A stretch of DNA of 64,000 bases, from NCBI GenBank assembly GCA_907163375.1, contig CAJQUW010007815.1, positions 124,001-188,000 on the forward strand, given 5' to 3'. The notes under the pieces are model-generated. The model did not search any database, had not been told where the DNA came from, and saw nothing but the letters and a program-made list of their open reading frames with translations. The stretch is from Prostheceraeus crozeri. Its lineage: Eukaryota; Platyhelminthes; Polycladida; Euryleptidae. The translations under genes and the position numbers were made by a program. Shown here in pieces: positions 1-11,826 of the stretch (the first letter of the stretch is position 1; every line of letters starts with the position of its first letter).

Positions 1-855
1 TTTTTACAAGCTCGTTTTCTCTTATAATCCTCTAAATGAGGCCAATTATTTTGAAATGATCAATAACATTATTGTTCCCATTGTAAGAATCGTGCATTTT
101 GAATGATGTTGTTTCAATGCAAGACAGTGCCCCATCACTCCACAGTCAGAGTTCTTTGAATAAAAAATTTAGTAACGGTACTTTGGATTGTTAGAATCGG
201 CGAATAAAGTGACTGGCATCGAGGTTGCAAGGCCTTATTCCTTGCGATTTTTTCTAGGTATTCTTACCAATGTCATCTTATGGCTATTCATAGACGTGGT
301 GTCCGGTAAATATTGGTCATTTATTCCCAATGCCAAGTCCCGCCAATTCTGTTATATGCATGCTCTTCAATGCATTCACTCGTGTTTCTTTAGTATGGCG
401 TTTGGCCTCGTCAAATTTGCCAAACAGGAGGCTTCCATTTTTTCGATTCCCCGCAGCTTCGAACTTTCTGTAGCAGTCAGCTCTTGGCAATGTTCTTATT
501 TTCTGGGACTAGTCTGACTAGTCTACAAGATAGTCTACGATTAAACTGCCTATCATAATCATGAAGATCGCATGTTGCAGATTTCTATTATCGAGGACAG
601 CGAATTCAGACAAATTTATTGTTGATTTTAGAAGCATCGATGCTCTTCAGTTAAGACTTTTCAGACTAAAAAACTTAATATCACATTTATTCTTTGGTAT
701 CATAATGATTATTACAATGATTCGTAAAATATAGATGCTCTATTAGCATAAAATCGAAATGAAACTCTATGACGGAAGAATCTCCTGCTCAGTTTTCCCA
801 TAGTATGCTTCACAATGCTTTGCACCACTTTTCGACCAATCACAGCTCCGCATTA
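1..855. other. No gene recognised
   Basis: AT-rich sequence. A 109-codon open frame at 188-517 (+) has no recognisable domain and its composition does not look protein-like. Around 508-541 there are tandem words of the type CTAGTCTGACTAG, the same word that is repeated just inside the ends of the second Harbinger (30.9 and 34.3 kb), so a scrap of a related element end may lie here. Confidence 0.5.
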
Positions 856-982
856 CCCAGTGGTCTGCAACAAGACTGACTTGTCATATTTTGACAAGTG
901 GTTGCTGATCGAACCATTGGATCAAACCGAAGGATTAAAATCATGGTCACTTGTCAAAATCAACTTGTCATAAATCACTGGG
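856..982. repeat. Small foldback MITE abutting Harbinger 1
   Basis: A 127-bp stretch starts CCCAGTG and ends CACTGGG. Its arms carry inverted copies of GACTTGTCA and TTTTGACAAGTG, so the unit folds back on itself. It has no coding capacity. A related, shorter piece (TGATC..AAACCGAAG, GGTCACTTGT words) lies on the other side of the Harbinger at about 4808-4858, which suggests that this region is rich in the family. The family was not identified. Confidence 0.5.
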
Positions 983-1886
983 CCGGATAAATCGAAGGGT
1001 TGTTAGAGCAAACAGCGGCTAATTCAGTCACTAACAGTAACAGTTACTGGATGTGTGTAAAACAAAGGGTTGTTTAGAGATTTTTCGGTTTGCACAGTTA
1101 GCTCTCCGTTAACGAAGACAAGCGGAGTCTCTGATTGGCTGACGAATTGACCATTCAATGTCGCGGAAGGAGAGACTGGTCAAAGTCTGTAAATCGACGG
1201 ACTTTTAGCAGGAGAGATAGTTGGCACCACAGAATTAGACCGGTCGTCTGTTCTTCCATTTGACTAGAAGGGAAGCATTGGAACATGTAACGTAAATGAA
1301 ATGGCACAATCTCCTGACTAAATACCATAGCAATCGAACAATGAGCAGCCAGTTCAACATTAAACACGCAAAATTGTGCAAAGTTTCAGTGACTGTTATC
1401 AACCGGATCACACAGCAAAGAGACGCAGACGATGTCAAGTTCTACAGAGAAGTTTGTGAACGTTTTTTCATGCGCCTGCTAACTTTTTTTAAAATGATCT
1501 GAGGGACCAACATTATCGAGAAAACTTTTGCGCAATGATCTGAATTCTTCGAATCTGAAGGAGTTGTGGCGATCGGAGGATTTTGGAGGAATTCAGAGCA
1601 ATCCGCAGGCAACGCACGACTATTTTTCCTATCTCTGCAAGATATTAAAAATTTCTTTTTGCCCACTTATTAAGTTCCTGCATGTCCCATCTGTTTGAAT
1701 CAGTTTGCACTTCTAGCAAAGTGACACGGTTAAACAATCTAATTCTGTGGTTGGCACAAACATTTGCTGTAAATCGAAGGACTTTTAGAAAATCAATGAC
1801 GACAAAATGCTGTCACTGTTATAACATAGAGAGAACCTATGTTTAAGACACTGTTTGTCGGGAAAGTCGTCAAAAGATAGTGCAAT

Positions 1887-3114
1887 TTGCATGAAATGTG
1901 GCGCGCAGAAGCAGATATCCATTTCGATTCATACCGACATGTACGCTTACATAGGGATCGTTTAAATCCTTTGGATATGTATACGGATTCGGAATTTTTG
2001 GAAAGATTTCGCTTTGACAAAAGAAGCTTCAGAGAAATTCTTGATATCGTCGGTTCAATTCTTGAAAGGCCTACGCGACGGTGAGTGTGTTGTGGTCTGT
2101 GGGTTTGAAGAATCCACTTGTTAAAACAGCAAGTAGACCTATTTCTGACGATGTTGTTGAATTTTTTTTCATAATACTTTCAATATGTACACGTATGCAA
2201 GTAAAACCATGCATTTGCATATGCCTACAACGCTACTTTTTCCACTTACAGTTCTTTTTCACTAGAACCCTCTCTTCAGCTGAGTTGCGCTCTACGATAT
2301 TACGCCCAAGGAGGTTTTTTGAGGGTGGCAGGAGATTTACATGCCATTTCCGCGGCATCTGCAGGCCATTGTATTCATGATGTCTCCAACGCGATCTGCT
2401 CAAAAATTGATCATTTCAACAAATGGCCAGATGACGCGGAAGTATTAAACTCAAAGACAAAATTTCACGAACTTGCGAATGGTTTTCCAGGGAATATTGG
2501 GTGCCATAGATGGGACTCACATACTAATAAATGGACCTCACCCTCCCGCAAATGAAGCTGCGTTCGTTAACCGCAAATCATTTCACTCTATAAATTGTCA
2601 AATACTTTGCAATTCAGATTTGAAAATTTTTAACATGGATGCTCGCTGGCCAGGTTCCAGCCACGACTCGTTCATTCTGCGGAATTCGGATGTGTTCGAC
2701 AAATTCGAAACCACTTCCATGGGAAATACCATAATATTGGGGGATTCAGGATATGCGCTTTCGAAGTGGTTGCCTGTTCCGTTCAACAATCCATCATCTC
2801 CTGCACAAGAGCGGTACAACAGTGCTCACAAGAAAGCGAGATGTGTAGTTGAGCGATGCAACGGAGTGCTGAAAATGAGGTTCCGGTGCTTAACTAAACC
2901 GATTATGTTCCAGCCTCCGAAGGCCTCTAAAATTATTGGCTCTTGTGGAACCCTCCATAACTTTGCTTTAGAGAAAAAGCTGCGATTTGACGACGAAGCA
3001 GTCTACGCCGATATAATCGAGTCGTCATACATGCCTGTTGAAAACTCTCAGACGTCTCAAAGTACAGATGGTACTAGAGTTCGTAATGACATCGTTAGGC
3101 GGGTATTTACCTAG
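1887..3114 (+). pseudogene. Harbinger transposase (HARBI1-like), one intron, one frameshift
   Basis: DDE transposase that cuts and rejoins Harbinger ends. Exon 1 (1887-2080) starts MHEMWRAEADIHFD and ends ..ERPTRR at a GTGAGT donor. The 171-bp intron closes with CCACTTACAG, and exon 2 resumes in phase at 2252 as SFSLEPSLQLSCALRYYAQ, the usual HARBI1 helix-rich segment. The three catalytic residues are visible: first D in GAIDGTHI, second D in ARWPGSSHDSFILR, and E in ARCVVERCNGVLKMR. A single extra base near 2490 (between FPG and ILGAIDG) moves the reading frame from the N-terminal half to the catalytic half; apart from that the gene reads through to the stop at 3112. It lies opposite the Myb-like partner gene, the usual Harbinger arrangement. 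Confidence 0.85.
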
Positions 3115-3616
3115 CAAATGTTCCTCAACTGCTTATCATTGTGTCTGTGTTGATCAATATACATGTACATGTACTTCTTTTGGAAATGTCTTCTATTTCG
3201 ATATAATTTGCAATTTATTATGAAATGTGATAATTCTTGAATAAATTCAACACTAGTAGGGCCTATTAACTTCACTAAGCTTGCGTGTAGGCCTAATTAA
3301 CAATGAGTATGATTTTCTGACAAGAAGGGCATAGAAGATTTTATAGATAGTCATTTTTCAATACCGATAAGTAAGTAATATCAAAATATACAATTACTTT
3401 AGGTTGCACATTTTTGTATCTCTAAAACGACCTCTCGCCGGGTGTGATTGATAGGCAATCGATTGTCCTTTACTGATTTAATTGCTTCATCAAGATCCTC
3501 TGCTCTACCTTGGGTTACCTTACTCTATTTAGCATATCCCTAATGATGCACATCACGAGAATTAATACAGGAAAATATTGATTTATCCACAAAGTTATAT
3601 TGCACGTACAAAGAAA

Positions 3617-4467
3617 TCAGTCTGACGAGGATTGTACTGCTTCCTCCATTACATCACCAAAGTTTTTATACGTACATTCATCACTCATTTTTCTCATTTT
3701 CATTTCATAATATTTTGTTTTGACAGTCATCATCTTTTCATACATTTTCACTGTTCTTTCTTCAATAGCTAGCATTTGCCGGTAGTACTCGGACGATGTC
3801 ACCTCCTTCTTCATCTCCTCTTTCCCCTTTCCTTCTTCTCCGTCCGACGTTGCTCTGGGACTCGAACCTCTTCCGCTGCTTCACTTTCTCCACCAGCTTG
3901 ACTGGAGGAAAAACCGCCAGGAATTCCTGAAATATAGAAATATTAGCCACATTGTAGCACACATTGAGCATTACATCCTAAAAATGTGCAACTCTTGCAA
4001 TTCCTTTAGTTTCGTATGTCAATCATCAGAGAAAGCTTTTGCGACTTACCATCAAGTTGCTCCGGTGATATGATGCTGAGCACCATCATCTCCAACTCTG
4101 AAGGAGTGTCTTCATCCGGAGTTGCCCTTGACGTTCACGAGGAACTTGTCTGCTCGTCGGGGGCTCCTCCTCCAGTTGTCCTAGCACTTCTCAGCTGTTG
4201 AGAGTCGATCTTCGCAAATTTGGCCTTCACCTTCCCCTTCAGTTGCTGCCACTTGTCTTTAATTGCCTCGATTGTACGGCAATTCCCTCCAACGGCATTA
4301 ACTTTGGTGGCTATCTGTACGTAGACCTTCTTTTTTCGCGTTGGTTAAAGTGGTGCTGAACTTTGAGCTGAGCAGCTCATGATTAGCAATGAACTGCTCA
4401 ACTATCACCTTGATCTCCTCCTCCGAGAAATCCGCACTTCTACTTCTCTTTCTCTTGGTGTTCTCCA
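3617..4467 (-). pseudogene. Harbinger Myb/SANT-like DNA-binding protein, one intron, one frameshift
   Basis: Second Harbinger protein; in the family it binds element ends and helps the transposase into the nucleus. The start chosen (4467) reads MENTKRKRSRSADFSEEEIK, a basic leader followed by the trihelix Myb_DNA-bind_5-type domain (W-containing helix IEAIKDKWQQLKGKVKAK). An intron (about 4049-3927) has a GTAAGT donor and a TTTCAG acceptor and restores the frame exactly: ..SPEQLD|GIPGG. The C-terminus is a long charged helix (YYRQMLAIEERTVKMYEKMM) ending in QSSSD. A one-base slip in an A-run near 4335 (..TNAKK to KKVYVQIA) breaks the frame inside the DNA-binding domain. An in-frame upstream ATG exists at 4531. 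Confidence 0.78.
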
Positions 4468-4731
4468 TCTTGTAGTCTCTCACTTGTCCTTCGTCGTTCA
4501 CAATGAAATGTAGTGGTATAGTGCTAGCCAAATGTCGATTGCGATTGGCGCGTGTCAGAACGTGACGTCAATAGCGTCATATCCGAAACAATCCTGACCT
4601 AGTTGCGTCGAAGAGTAGTTGTAAACCTAACGTTAGCAAACTGTCCTTCGATTTAGCACAGAAAATGTTAGCAAACAGTCGGATTTCAACAGCCACACTA
4701 AAAGAGCTTTTGATTTACGGTAAATGCTGAT

Positions 4732-4792
4732 GGTTGTTAGTGAGACTCCGTTAAGTCACTTTTAGCTATCTAACGGAGTCTCACTAACAACC
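4732..4792. repeat. Perfect 22-bp-arm hairpin at the right end of Harbinger 1
   Basis: Arms 4732-4753 and 4771-4792 are perfect inverted copies (GGTTGTTAGTGAGACTCCGT read outward from either side), separated by 17 bases. The outer arm is part of the element's right terminal repeat, so the terminal repeat is locally doubled as a hairpin. The left end lacks the equivalent hairpin. Confidence 0.85.
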
Positions 4793-4888
4793 CTTCGATT
4801 TATCCGCCCCTGGTCACTTGTTACTGATCATAAACCGAAGAATTGCCCCCAGGTGGTCAACAAGCCAACAATCAATACGACGAGCTGA

Positions 4889-5290
4889 AGATGCACTTGC
4901 ACAGTATGCGGAGATGACGTAGAAAGACGCACAATACACTATCTTGTTTGCGGATGGAGAAAGAAGCGATGAAGCAGAGAACAAAATTCACCCAATTGCA
5001 CAATTGAGAGCAACAAAATCCCACTTTGCACGCCCACAAGGTAGAAAGGATGAAATCCAACGCAAGAAACAGATGGAGTAGAGGACAACGACTTAGACCA
5101 ATCCAAAAACCACACTTCCACTACCTCAGGGGCACAGATGCGAGCATAATATCGCACAACCTGAAGGTAATGACAATACCTTGAAAATGCACTACGACGT
5201 ATCGCGAAAGTTCTTGGTCTAAATAAAGGATAGCTGAAGATCGAAGCTTTTGGGCTCCCACGCATTAACAATATATCCAACTCATCATCA
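4889..5290 (+). pseudogene. Possible non-LTR retrotransposon tail fragment
   Basis: The + strand reads RCTCTVCGDDVERRTIHYLV then C, a C-x2-C..H..C pattern like the zinc-finger tail that follows the reverse transcriptase of several LINE families. Further on, short peptides such as LRRIAKVLGLNKG and LKIEAFGLPRINNISNSS look protein-derived but lie in other frames. No reverse-transcriptase core is present. It may be a decayed LINE 3' end; the assignment rests on one motif. Confidence 0.3.
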
Positions 5291-6110
5291 CTATTTCAAA
5301 AGTAGACAAGCTACCATCATCAGTGACAGTGATCAATAAACAATGATGAAATATACACAGGACTTGATGAAATGAAAAATCAAAACAAGAAAAGTGGTTG
5401 CGATTGGCTATGATTATTTATGAAACAATGCGATTGAATATATGAATACAAGAATGTGTATAAAGTGCGTATCAGAATTTTGAAATTTTCTTAATCTGAA
5501 ATATGACCATGGAGCGATATTTCAGATGGGATCGACCTTTCACGTGTTCGTCTATCATAGTAGAGATATGGTGACGGGTTTCACCGATTGCAATGCTCAC
5601 AAGTATACTTATACACTTCGGAGAATAACTTACTAAAAGGAAATGGATATTTGTTGCTTATCATATTTTGTATTTTGTAGGTGCACGCCCAAGGCAATTC
5701 TTGAAATGCTATTTTCTAAAGCACTTTTCATGTGGCGAACATTACGTTTTATTTGAGAGAGAAGAGTTGAAACACAGGGGAGTTTCCAAAATATTTCATT
5801 TTCCGTTAGATTATATTTTTGGTGTAGGACGATCACATCGCTCAAAGACTTTATTTTTCTATCAGGATGATATCCGTTTTAGATAAAAATATTCCTAATT
5901 TTATTTTTGTTGTAATCGCGGTCGGCAGGGAGACTGCTTAGTTTTTGAGATCCATTCTACAAGGCTTTGATCACGTTGTTCTTATGAGAATCAGGACTGT
6001 AGGAGTCGCTGAGTATATAATAAAATATTTGTTTCCTATATTATACATTTGGTTTCAAATTTGCCATCTTTATGAAAACATTCATATCTAGAAAATAAAT
6101 TGAGTTATTA
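5291..6110. other. No gene recognised
   Basis: AT-rich sequence with short open frames only (for example 5668-5886 +) and no recognisable domain, repeat end or RNA gene. Confidence 0.5.
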
Positions 6111-6621
6111 ATGGGCTATTCTAATATAATTATCATTATAGAAGTACCGACTCGATGGAATACCGCCTCTGTCAAGCAAGAAAAAGTCGATTTCGTGTCG
6201 TGGTTTCTGCGCGATGGAATGAGCCGAGAACCTGTCTGCATACATGCAGATGAATGTGGAATTGCAGATTTGATGTGTATACTCATTGTGATGCAGATTT
6301 ACATGCAGATTTGATGTGTACGGCGAGAACACAAGATGCTCAAGGCGTGAAACCAGGACAGTAAGAATTGTCGAAGGAAACAGAGACAATAATTTGCTTG
6401 TAGCCTTATGTATTGCAGTTTATCCGCGATTCGGACTCATGCACTTCGCATTCATCGATGGTGGTATGACTCCTGATTCTTTTTCTGATTTAGCTATTTT
6501 TAGAGCAGCTGCTTTCAACATAGACCAGTCAGTGGAATTACCCGAATCACCACAGCACACGATTGGGGATACACACGATACAATAAAACCGTCGAGACCA
6601 TTCCATGGTCGAAACAGATGA
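6111..6621 (+). pseudogene. IS630/Tc1-like (DDE_3) transposase relic
   Basis: The first part reads VPTRWNTASVKQEKVDFVSW and then the likely first catalytic acid in HADECGI. After a frame change the second part reads RIVEGNRDNNLLVALCIAV and GLMHFAFIDGGMT. This is the order of segments seen in IS630/Tc1-mariner family transposases (RWNTP.VK..R..Y..WF, then FIDE.GF, then VGG.RG.N, then ..GG.T). Between the halves a 16-base word (GCAGATTTGATGTGTA) occurs at 6264 and again at 6305, so a ~41-bp tandem duplication probably caused the frame change and displaced the DE.G..LW segment. The final catalytic acid and inverted repeats are not evident. This is a plain DNA-transposon fossil. Confidence 0.6.
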
Positions 6622-9600
6622 TTGGCAGGCGGACCAAATGTTTTGCAGTTTGTGACAGTATAGAAAAGGGAAAAAGGAAATTAATTACCCCAGGATACAA
6701 TCAATTTGGTCGTGGTTGTATAGGTGTTGCATTCATTGAAATGTGTTGATTTAACCGTAGATCTAGCTATCAAAGTTTCTTCTCTCTTTCACAGCATCTA
6801 TTTGTTTCACAGTCACTAGCACATCATCCCAGATTGAAATTCAATCATTATTTGCTCATAGTTGCAGAAAATTGCCCGTGACTTTCCAACACTTCTAAGC
6901 GTACATTCACATTTCAAAAATGGTAAATTAATCTCAAAAACTGTGTCGACAAACTCTGTTTGTCATGCTTTTAGCGTCCTAGATCTAAAGCTATCGTTCG
7001 AATACGTGTTTCTACTTTGCAGGTGTTAATCAGAAGCATTTTCAAAGCTTTCATTATGTTTTGAGAGACAAATAAAACCGGATAAAGTAGGTCTCAGTTA
7101 TCAACAGTTTAGATTTAAAATATACTCAACAAAATCAGTGAAGATATATTTAGATGTGTTTCATGAATCTGAGGGAAAGTTCAGTGAGGACAAGTATGAA
7201 CCGTCTCAAACAATTTCTATATTCCACTTACTTGAATTTATTTCTCCGACTATCATGTACGTTTCACTACGTTTTGTAGCGTACGGGGAACCTTTCTTTG
7301 ATATTATCAAAAAGATGCTCCCGCTCACTAGAAATACAACTTTCTGGTGTTTCCGCTCACTATTTCTTTTTACAATGTCGCTTAAGTTTGCCGCCATCTA
7401 TCTGAAATGATTAAAAATCGATATAATGGATATTTTAGCAATACAATGTAAAGTAAGTATAGATTTCATATTTCTATGAAGAAATTGGGTAGGTAAAGCA
7501 GAATAAATATATTAGATTACAGGTTCCCAACCAAGAGTTGATTGCAAGCCATTTTAGAGAAGTTTGGAAGGACTAGCTAGAATAAGGTACAACAGATGCA
7601 TGCATAATGACACACAATTAGCGTCTCGGTAGTTTATAACAGAAGAAAATCCTTCATGATCAATCAAGCATTTCATTATCATTCCTCTCCATCTTGTATA
7701 AGGCCAGCAACATCAGAATAAAAACAAATATTTCAGGAGACGTTTCTGGTTAATACTTTTCATCAATGCATAAATGGATTACACAACTACTAATACCAGA
7801 ACTGAGTTCGTACAATAAAATCAACTACCCGGATCAAGTTCAGGTTTAAGGATAACGATCGCACGGATATGCGGATGTCCGCACTCATGATCGCAATAAA
7901 TTATCTTTATTTACGAAATAAACAATGGAGAAATGTGATTGCCTGAAAAAAGTACCTGATTAATTGAAAAGTTCCAGCGACATTTCATTTATCTGCGAAA
8001 TGATTGTAGCTAAAGAAGCTTTCAGTGTGTTTATTCCAGAAAAGCGCCTCTTAACCACTTGACGGAGAAATTATCCAATAATCAGAATTTTTATCTGCGA
8101 TTCCTTGAGATGTTCTTACAACCAGTACACCGACCACTTTCAATTATGACTCTGTGAGCCAAATCTTATTTCGCATTCCAGTGTTGAAAAATTGTGTAGT
8201 AGGGCCTAGCTGTCAATGACTGCTACAAGTAGACACAGCATATTAATGCATGGAATACTAGGCTATTTCACATGAAACAATGCCACCATCTTACTTAAAA
8301 TTCTCATGAAAATCCTGAAAGTTGCTGTTAACAACTTCCATGCAACCAACTTGGTAAATAGTTTGATTATGATGCAATGTTTTAGATCGAATCTGATCTA
8401 CAAACCATAGATTTTTCCATGTGCTATCATTGTATAGGGGTCGGCTGAAAAATTGCTTTTTCTGAAATGATTGTTTTATGAAGATCACACTTATCGTTTT
8501 CATCAAATAGTATTGCTATTATCGAGACAAGTAGATGCTGATCAATATTTAAATAACTTCCAATGCAACTTTCATTTATTGAGTAATTGCAGCCTATAAT
8601 ATTCCCATAGATATGAAAGTTTGGATATATTATTTGAAATAGAATGATTTGTCATTATCATTGAGTGGAGGTTTATTTTGTTTTAATGGGTGTTTCTATG
8701 ATGACAGCAAATACTCCATGGCATTATATATAGATTTTGGGTTTCTTAATGCATCAGTTGATTGCTTTTCGAGATTCATTGTCTGAATATGGAAGTCAAG
8801 AATTAGCAGTATGACATGAACTTTCTAATCAGAACGCCGTCTAAAATATAGCTGCCATTCGACAAAGACTAACCATACTTTTTGTCAACATTTTGGATGA
8901 AGTTAGAAGAATTCCAAATTTCCTCAAAGAATCGATGAATGATATGAGACTGTGAAACAATAGGAGGGTTCCTGTAGGTTCAGGCTGTTGCTATACATGC
9001 GTTAATATCCGCTTAATTATAGAATCAAGTGAGGATTTCAATCGATAATCTTGCGACTGAAATTTTCCTTTTGAATATTTTATTCAGAGGCACATGTATT
9101 TGCTTGACAAATCGTTCCTCTATTGCCAGTTTGAAGGTACATGTATTATTATTATTATCGACTTCTATGGCTTGACACAATATGGTGAAGAATGGCAGAG
9201 ATATTCGTGTCCGGCAGAAATTTGAAATGAAAATAAATTATGTGTAGCACCGCATGCGTACTAAGGTATAGCATTACGACTATTTAAAAATTCACTCTTC
9301 TATCGATATATTATAAATTTTGCAGTGTATAGGAGAATTTGTATCGTGTCTCGTAATCCAAAAATCTTGAGTTATGCCCTTTGATATAGAGCAATCCGAT
9401 CGCACTTTGGCAACTTAATGTTGTCAATCGTATTAAAGCATGAATTCATTTCCATTGTGAGTTCAGTGTGCATCATGTTGAGATCGCGGGCAGATGTCAT
9501 GATTGTGAGTAGCTTGTTGACTAAAAAATCAATTGATTTGTGTCACATGAGTTGTGTGACGACAGTTGTGAGACAAGCTTAGAGAAAGTGAGACAGAGAG

Positions 9601-10642
9601 AGAGAAGTGAATTAGAAAAAATGTCTATTAAGAAATTAGGGACATAATTGAAGGTCCTATCCATGACCAAGCGTCGATTGCATATTGATAAATACATCCC
9701 GCGGCCTGCTTCAACTGATCCTCTATGGGTAATCTCTATAAGCAAAAATCCAGTTGAGCGGTTTAAGAAATGTATTTTCCATTCAAGATTCGTCAAAATT
9801 CAAGGAAGAAGTATACTTTGTATGGTAAGAACAACAAGTAAATGTAAGTTGTACCGAAATGTAGTCTACAAGATGCTGGGCATGTAATGAATTCGACAAA
9901 TAATAAGTGGAACAAGCCGGATGTAGCCTTTTGACGCGGTCAAATCTACACATGACAACTTCGCGATTATTGCATCGGAAAAGTTTGCTCTCGCTAAGTA
10001 TGCTCTGGAAAAGACGGAACCACCCTATCAATTCAAACTCTTCAGAAATTCTTTTTCGTGAATCGCATTACAAAAGGCATGGACATTACTTATTGCGACT
10101 TGACATACGTAAGACCGTGTGTTGGAATAGATGCAACTTTTCCCTTTCGCCTTATAGAATGAACATTTTTGACTTGGTTTTGTTTTAAGGCACAAGTCGT
10201 TCCTTGCTCTTCTTTTTTTGTTTTTGCTTTACATCCATTCCTTAAACATCCTTTCTCTTAATGCTTGTTAAACCGACAAATGTTTTTCTCATTGTCTGGG
10301 TAAAATTCACTTTGTATTCAGTTAGCATCGAAAGTTTGTATCCTTTGTCCGCTAAAGGTGCTCTTACACTTCCTTCTGAATGCATGTGTAGAGCTTGACG
10401 AGTAACTATGAAACCCTGTGACAAAGTAGGTCAAATAGCTTAAGACCTGTCAGAGATAATTTTGTCCCTGTGAGCGGTGATTTGGCGAGTTTGTATATCT
10501 CATGTATGCAAGTAGAACCCCGTCTATTGCTACAGAACGATTCTACTGAGACGATGAAGAACATGTGCGTTATGACAACTTTTTAACAATCAGCTTGGTG
10601 TAGTCCCATCAACACCTGTAAAATTTAAAATCAAGTGACTAT
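6622..10642. other. No gene recognised (4 kb)
   Basis: AT-rich sequence. Open frames at 7138-7410 (+), 9648-9887 (+) and 9907-10188 (+) have no recognisable domain. The 9648 frame (MTKRRLHIDKYIPRPASTDP..) has a more protein-like composition than its neighbours, but no splice partner or homologue can be named. A short purine run (GAGACAGAGAGAGAGAAG) lies at about 9590. No tRNA, rRNA or transposon ends were seen. Confidence 0.45.
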
Positions 10643-10777
10643 TACAACGTCACCCGAAAAAATCAAAGCTGGAAGATAATCGCCGAGACAGTTGGCCGTT
10701 TTGTTGACGACCTAAAGGAGAATTGGAATGGTCTGCGAGACACTAGAAGTCAGACAAAGAACAAGGAAAATCAGTAG
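10643..10777 (+). pseudogene. MADF/Myb-like domain fragment
   Basis: The + strand reads YNVTRKNQSWKIIAETVG, then FVDDLKENWNGLRDT, then an end at a stop. The spacing of W, IA..VG, the W of the third helix and LRD fits the MADF (Myb/SANT-like) DNA-binding domain found in animal transcription factors and in Harbinger accessory proteins. A little downstream (10974-11050) the peptide EDEDLFYGKVSTFF hints at a BESS-like tail. No start or intact gene could be built. It may be a relic of another Harbinger partner gene or of a host MADF gene. Confidence 0.45.
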
Positions 10778-11435
10778 GTGAAGTCGGAATGCTGCCGCTG
10801 CATGTTAAACAAATAACGTGGTCAACTTATGAGATGATAACCTTCCCGACGATTGTACTGAACGAGAGGAAATAGTGACTTATATCGAGGTTTCCTGAAG
10901 ACTCTCATCAAAATAACGATGGCATTTGTCCACAATCACAAGGCGATAGCAGTGTGACTGTTGAGGATCGAGGATGAAGATTTATTTTACGGTAAAGTAT
11001 CCACTTTTTTCTACAAAATGCAGAAAATACTTGTATTATTATCTGCTTCGTTTTTCTGAGCAGTTTTTCAACTAGCTAAAGATGAGCGATCATACCCGAA
11101 ACTCGATCCGAAGCCCGAGTTCGGGTTTGAGCACACAGATTTCGGAAATCTATCAAAATATATTGCACATTATTTTCAGAAAGGTTTACATGATGTCATT
11201 CCTACATGTAGTGAAATGGTCTGTGCACTTTCGCATTTTTACATTGTTTTGATAAAATAGCAATGATGATTATCTTATCTTTCTTTTATACGAGTATTCA
11301 CTTTTACATTTGTCATTACATCGCTTTTTATTGAGACTGTTTCATAAATGTGACAAAGCAATTTTCATGCGACTTCGAAAACTGCACTATACTTCAATTT
11401 CAAAAATATCAAAATAAATTATCATATCAATTTGA

Positions 11436-11441
11436 GCTATC
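11436..11441. repeat. Polinton target-site duplication, left (GCTATC)
   Basis: GCTATC directly precedes the left terminal repeat and recurs at 27304-27309 directly after the right one. Six base pairs is the duplication length typical of Polinton integration. Confidence 0.8.
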
Positions 11442-11795
11442 TGTAGTTAATAATGTGAACTCAAAAAGTGAGGATTTAAACGAGGATGCGAACATGGCGT
11501 TCCAAACATGTAAATATGAACATTTGAATTCGAGCCGCGTTCCGATCATGTGAATAGGAACCGCGTTCCGATTGGGATTTGAATTGAGTTCATGTTTCGA
11601 GATTCGATACAATCAATTGTGTACTAGGGTTGTAACGGCCTGTTCCGAGATTGAATTAAAGTGAGTGAATTAGAACAGGGATGCGAACATTTATTTCGGA
11701 ACTTGAATAGATAGTTGTTTGTTTTGAGACTGCTTGCTCAAATGCGACAATTGTGACCATTGTGACTATGATGACAATTTTATTTATTTTCATAA
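11442..11795 (+). repeat. Polinton left terminal inverted repeat
   Basis: About 354 bp, matched in reverse complement by 26994-27303. It contains reiterated GGAACCGCGTTCCGAT-type words and ends near TTTTATTTATTTTCATAA. It is longer than its partner by one ~45-bp segment at about 11565-11615. Confidence 0.9.
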
Positions 11796-11826
11796 CTAGG
11801 TTAAGTTACAAATACGTGGAAGTTGC

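Larger units (their letters stand above)
980..4810. mobile_element. Harbinger (PIF/Harbinger) DNA transposon 1, two-gene copy
   Basis: This is a complete-looking Harbinger about 3.8 kb long. Both ends carry the inverted repeat CGGATAAATCGAAGGGTT (left from about 983, right ending about 4807). Inside are the two diagnostic genes in convergent orientation: a DDE transposase on + (1887-3114) and a Myb/SANT-like DNA-binding protein on - (4467-3617). Words of the form GTAAATCGAAGGACTTTTA recur just inside the ends (about 1190, 1770, 4640, 4700) and are candidate subterminal binding sites. Each gene carries about one frameshift, so the copy is probably not autonomous, though otherwise well preserved and fairly young. 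A clean 3-bp TWA target duplication could not be fixed because both flanks are themselves repeats. Confidence 0.88.

Noticed and set aside
188-517. 109-codon open frame
   Set aside because: No recognisable domain, composition unlike a folded protein, and no splice context or promoter.
7138-7410. 90-codon open frame
   Set aside because: Hydrophobic AT-rich translation typical of chance frames in AT-rich DNA.
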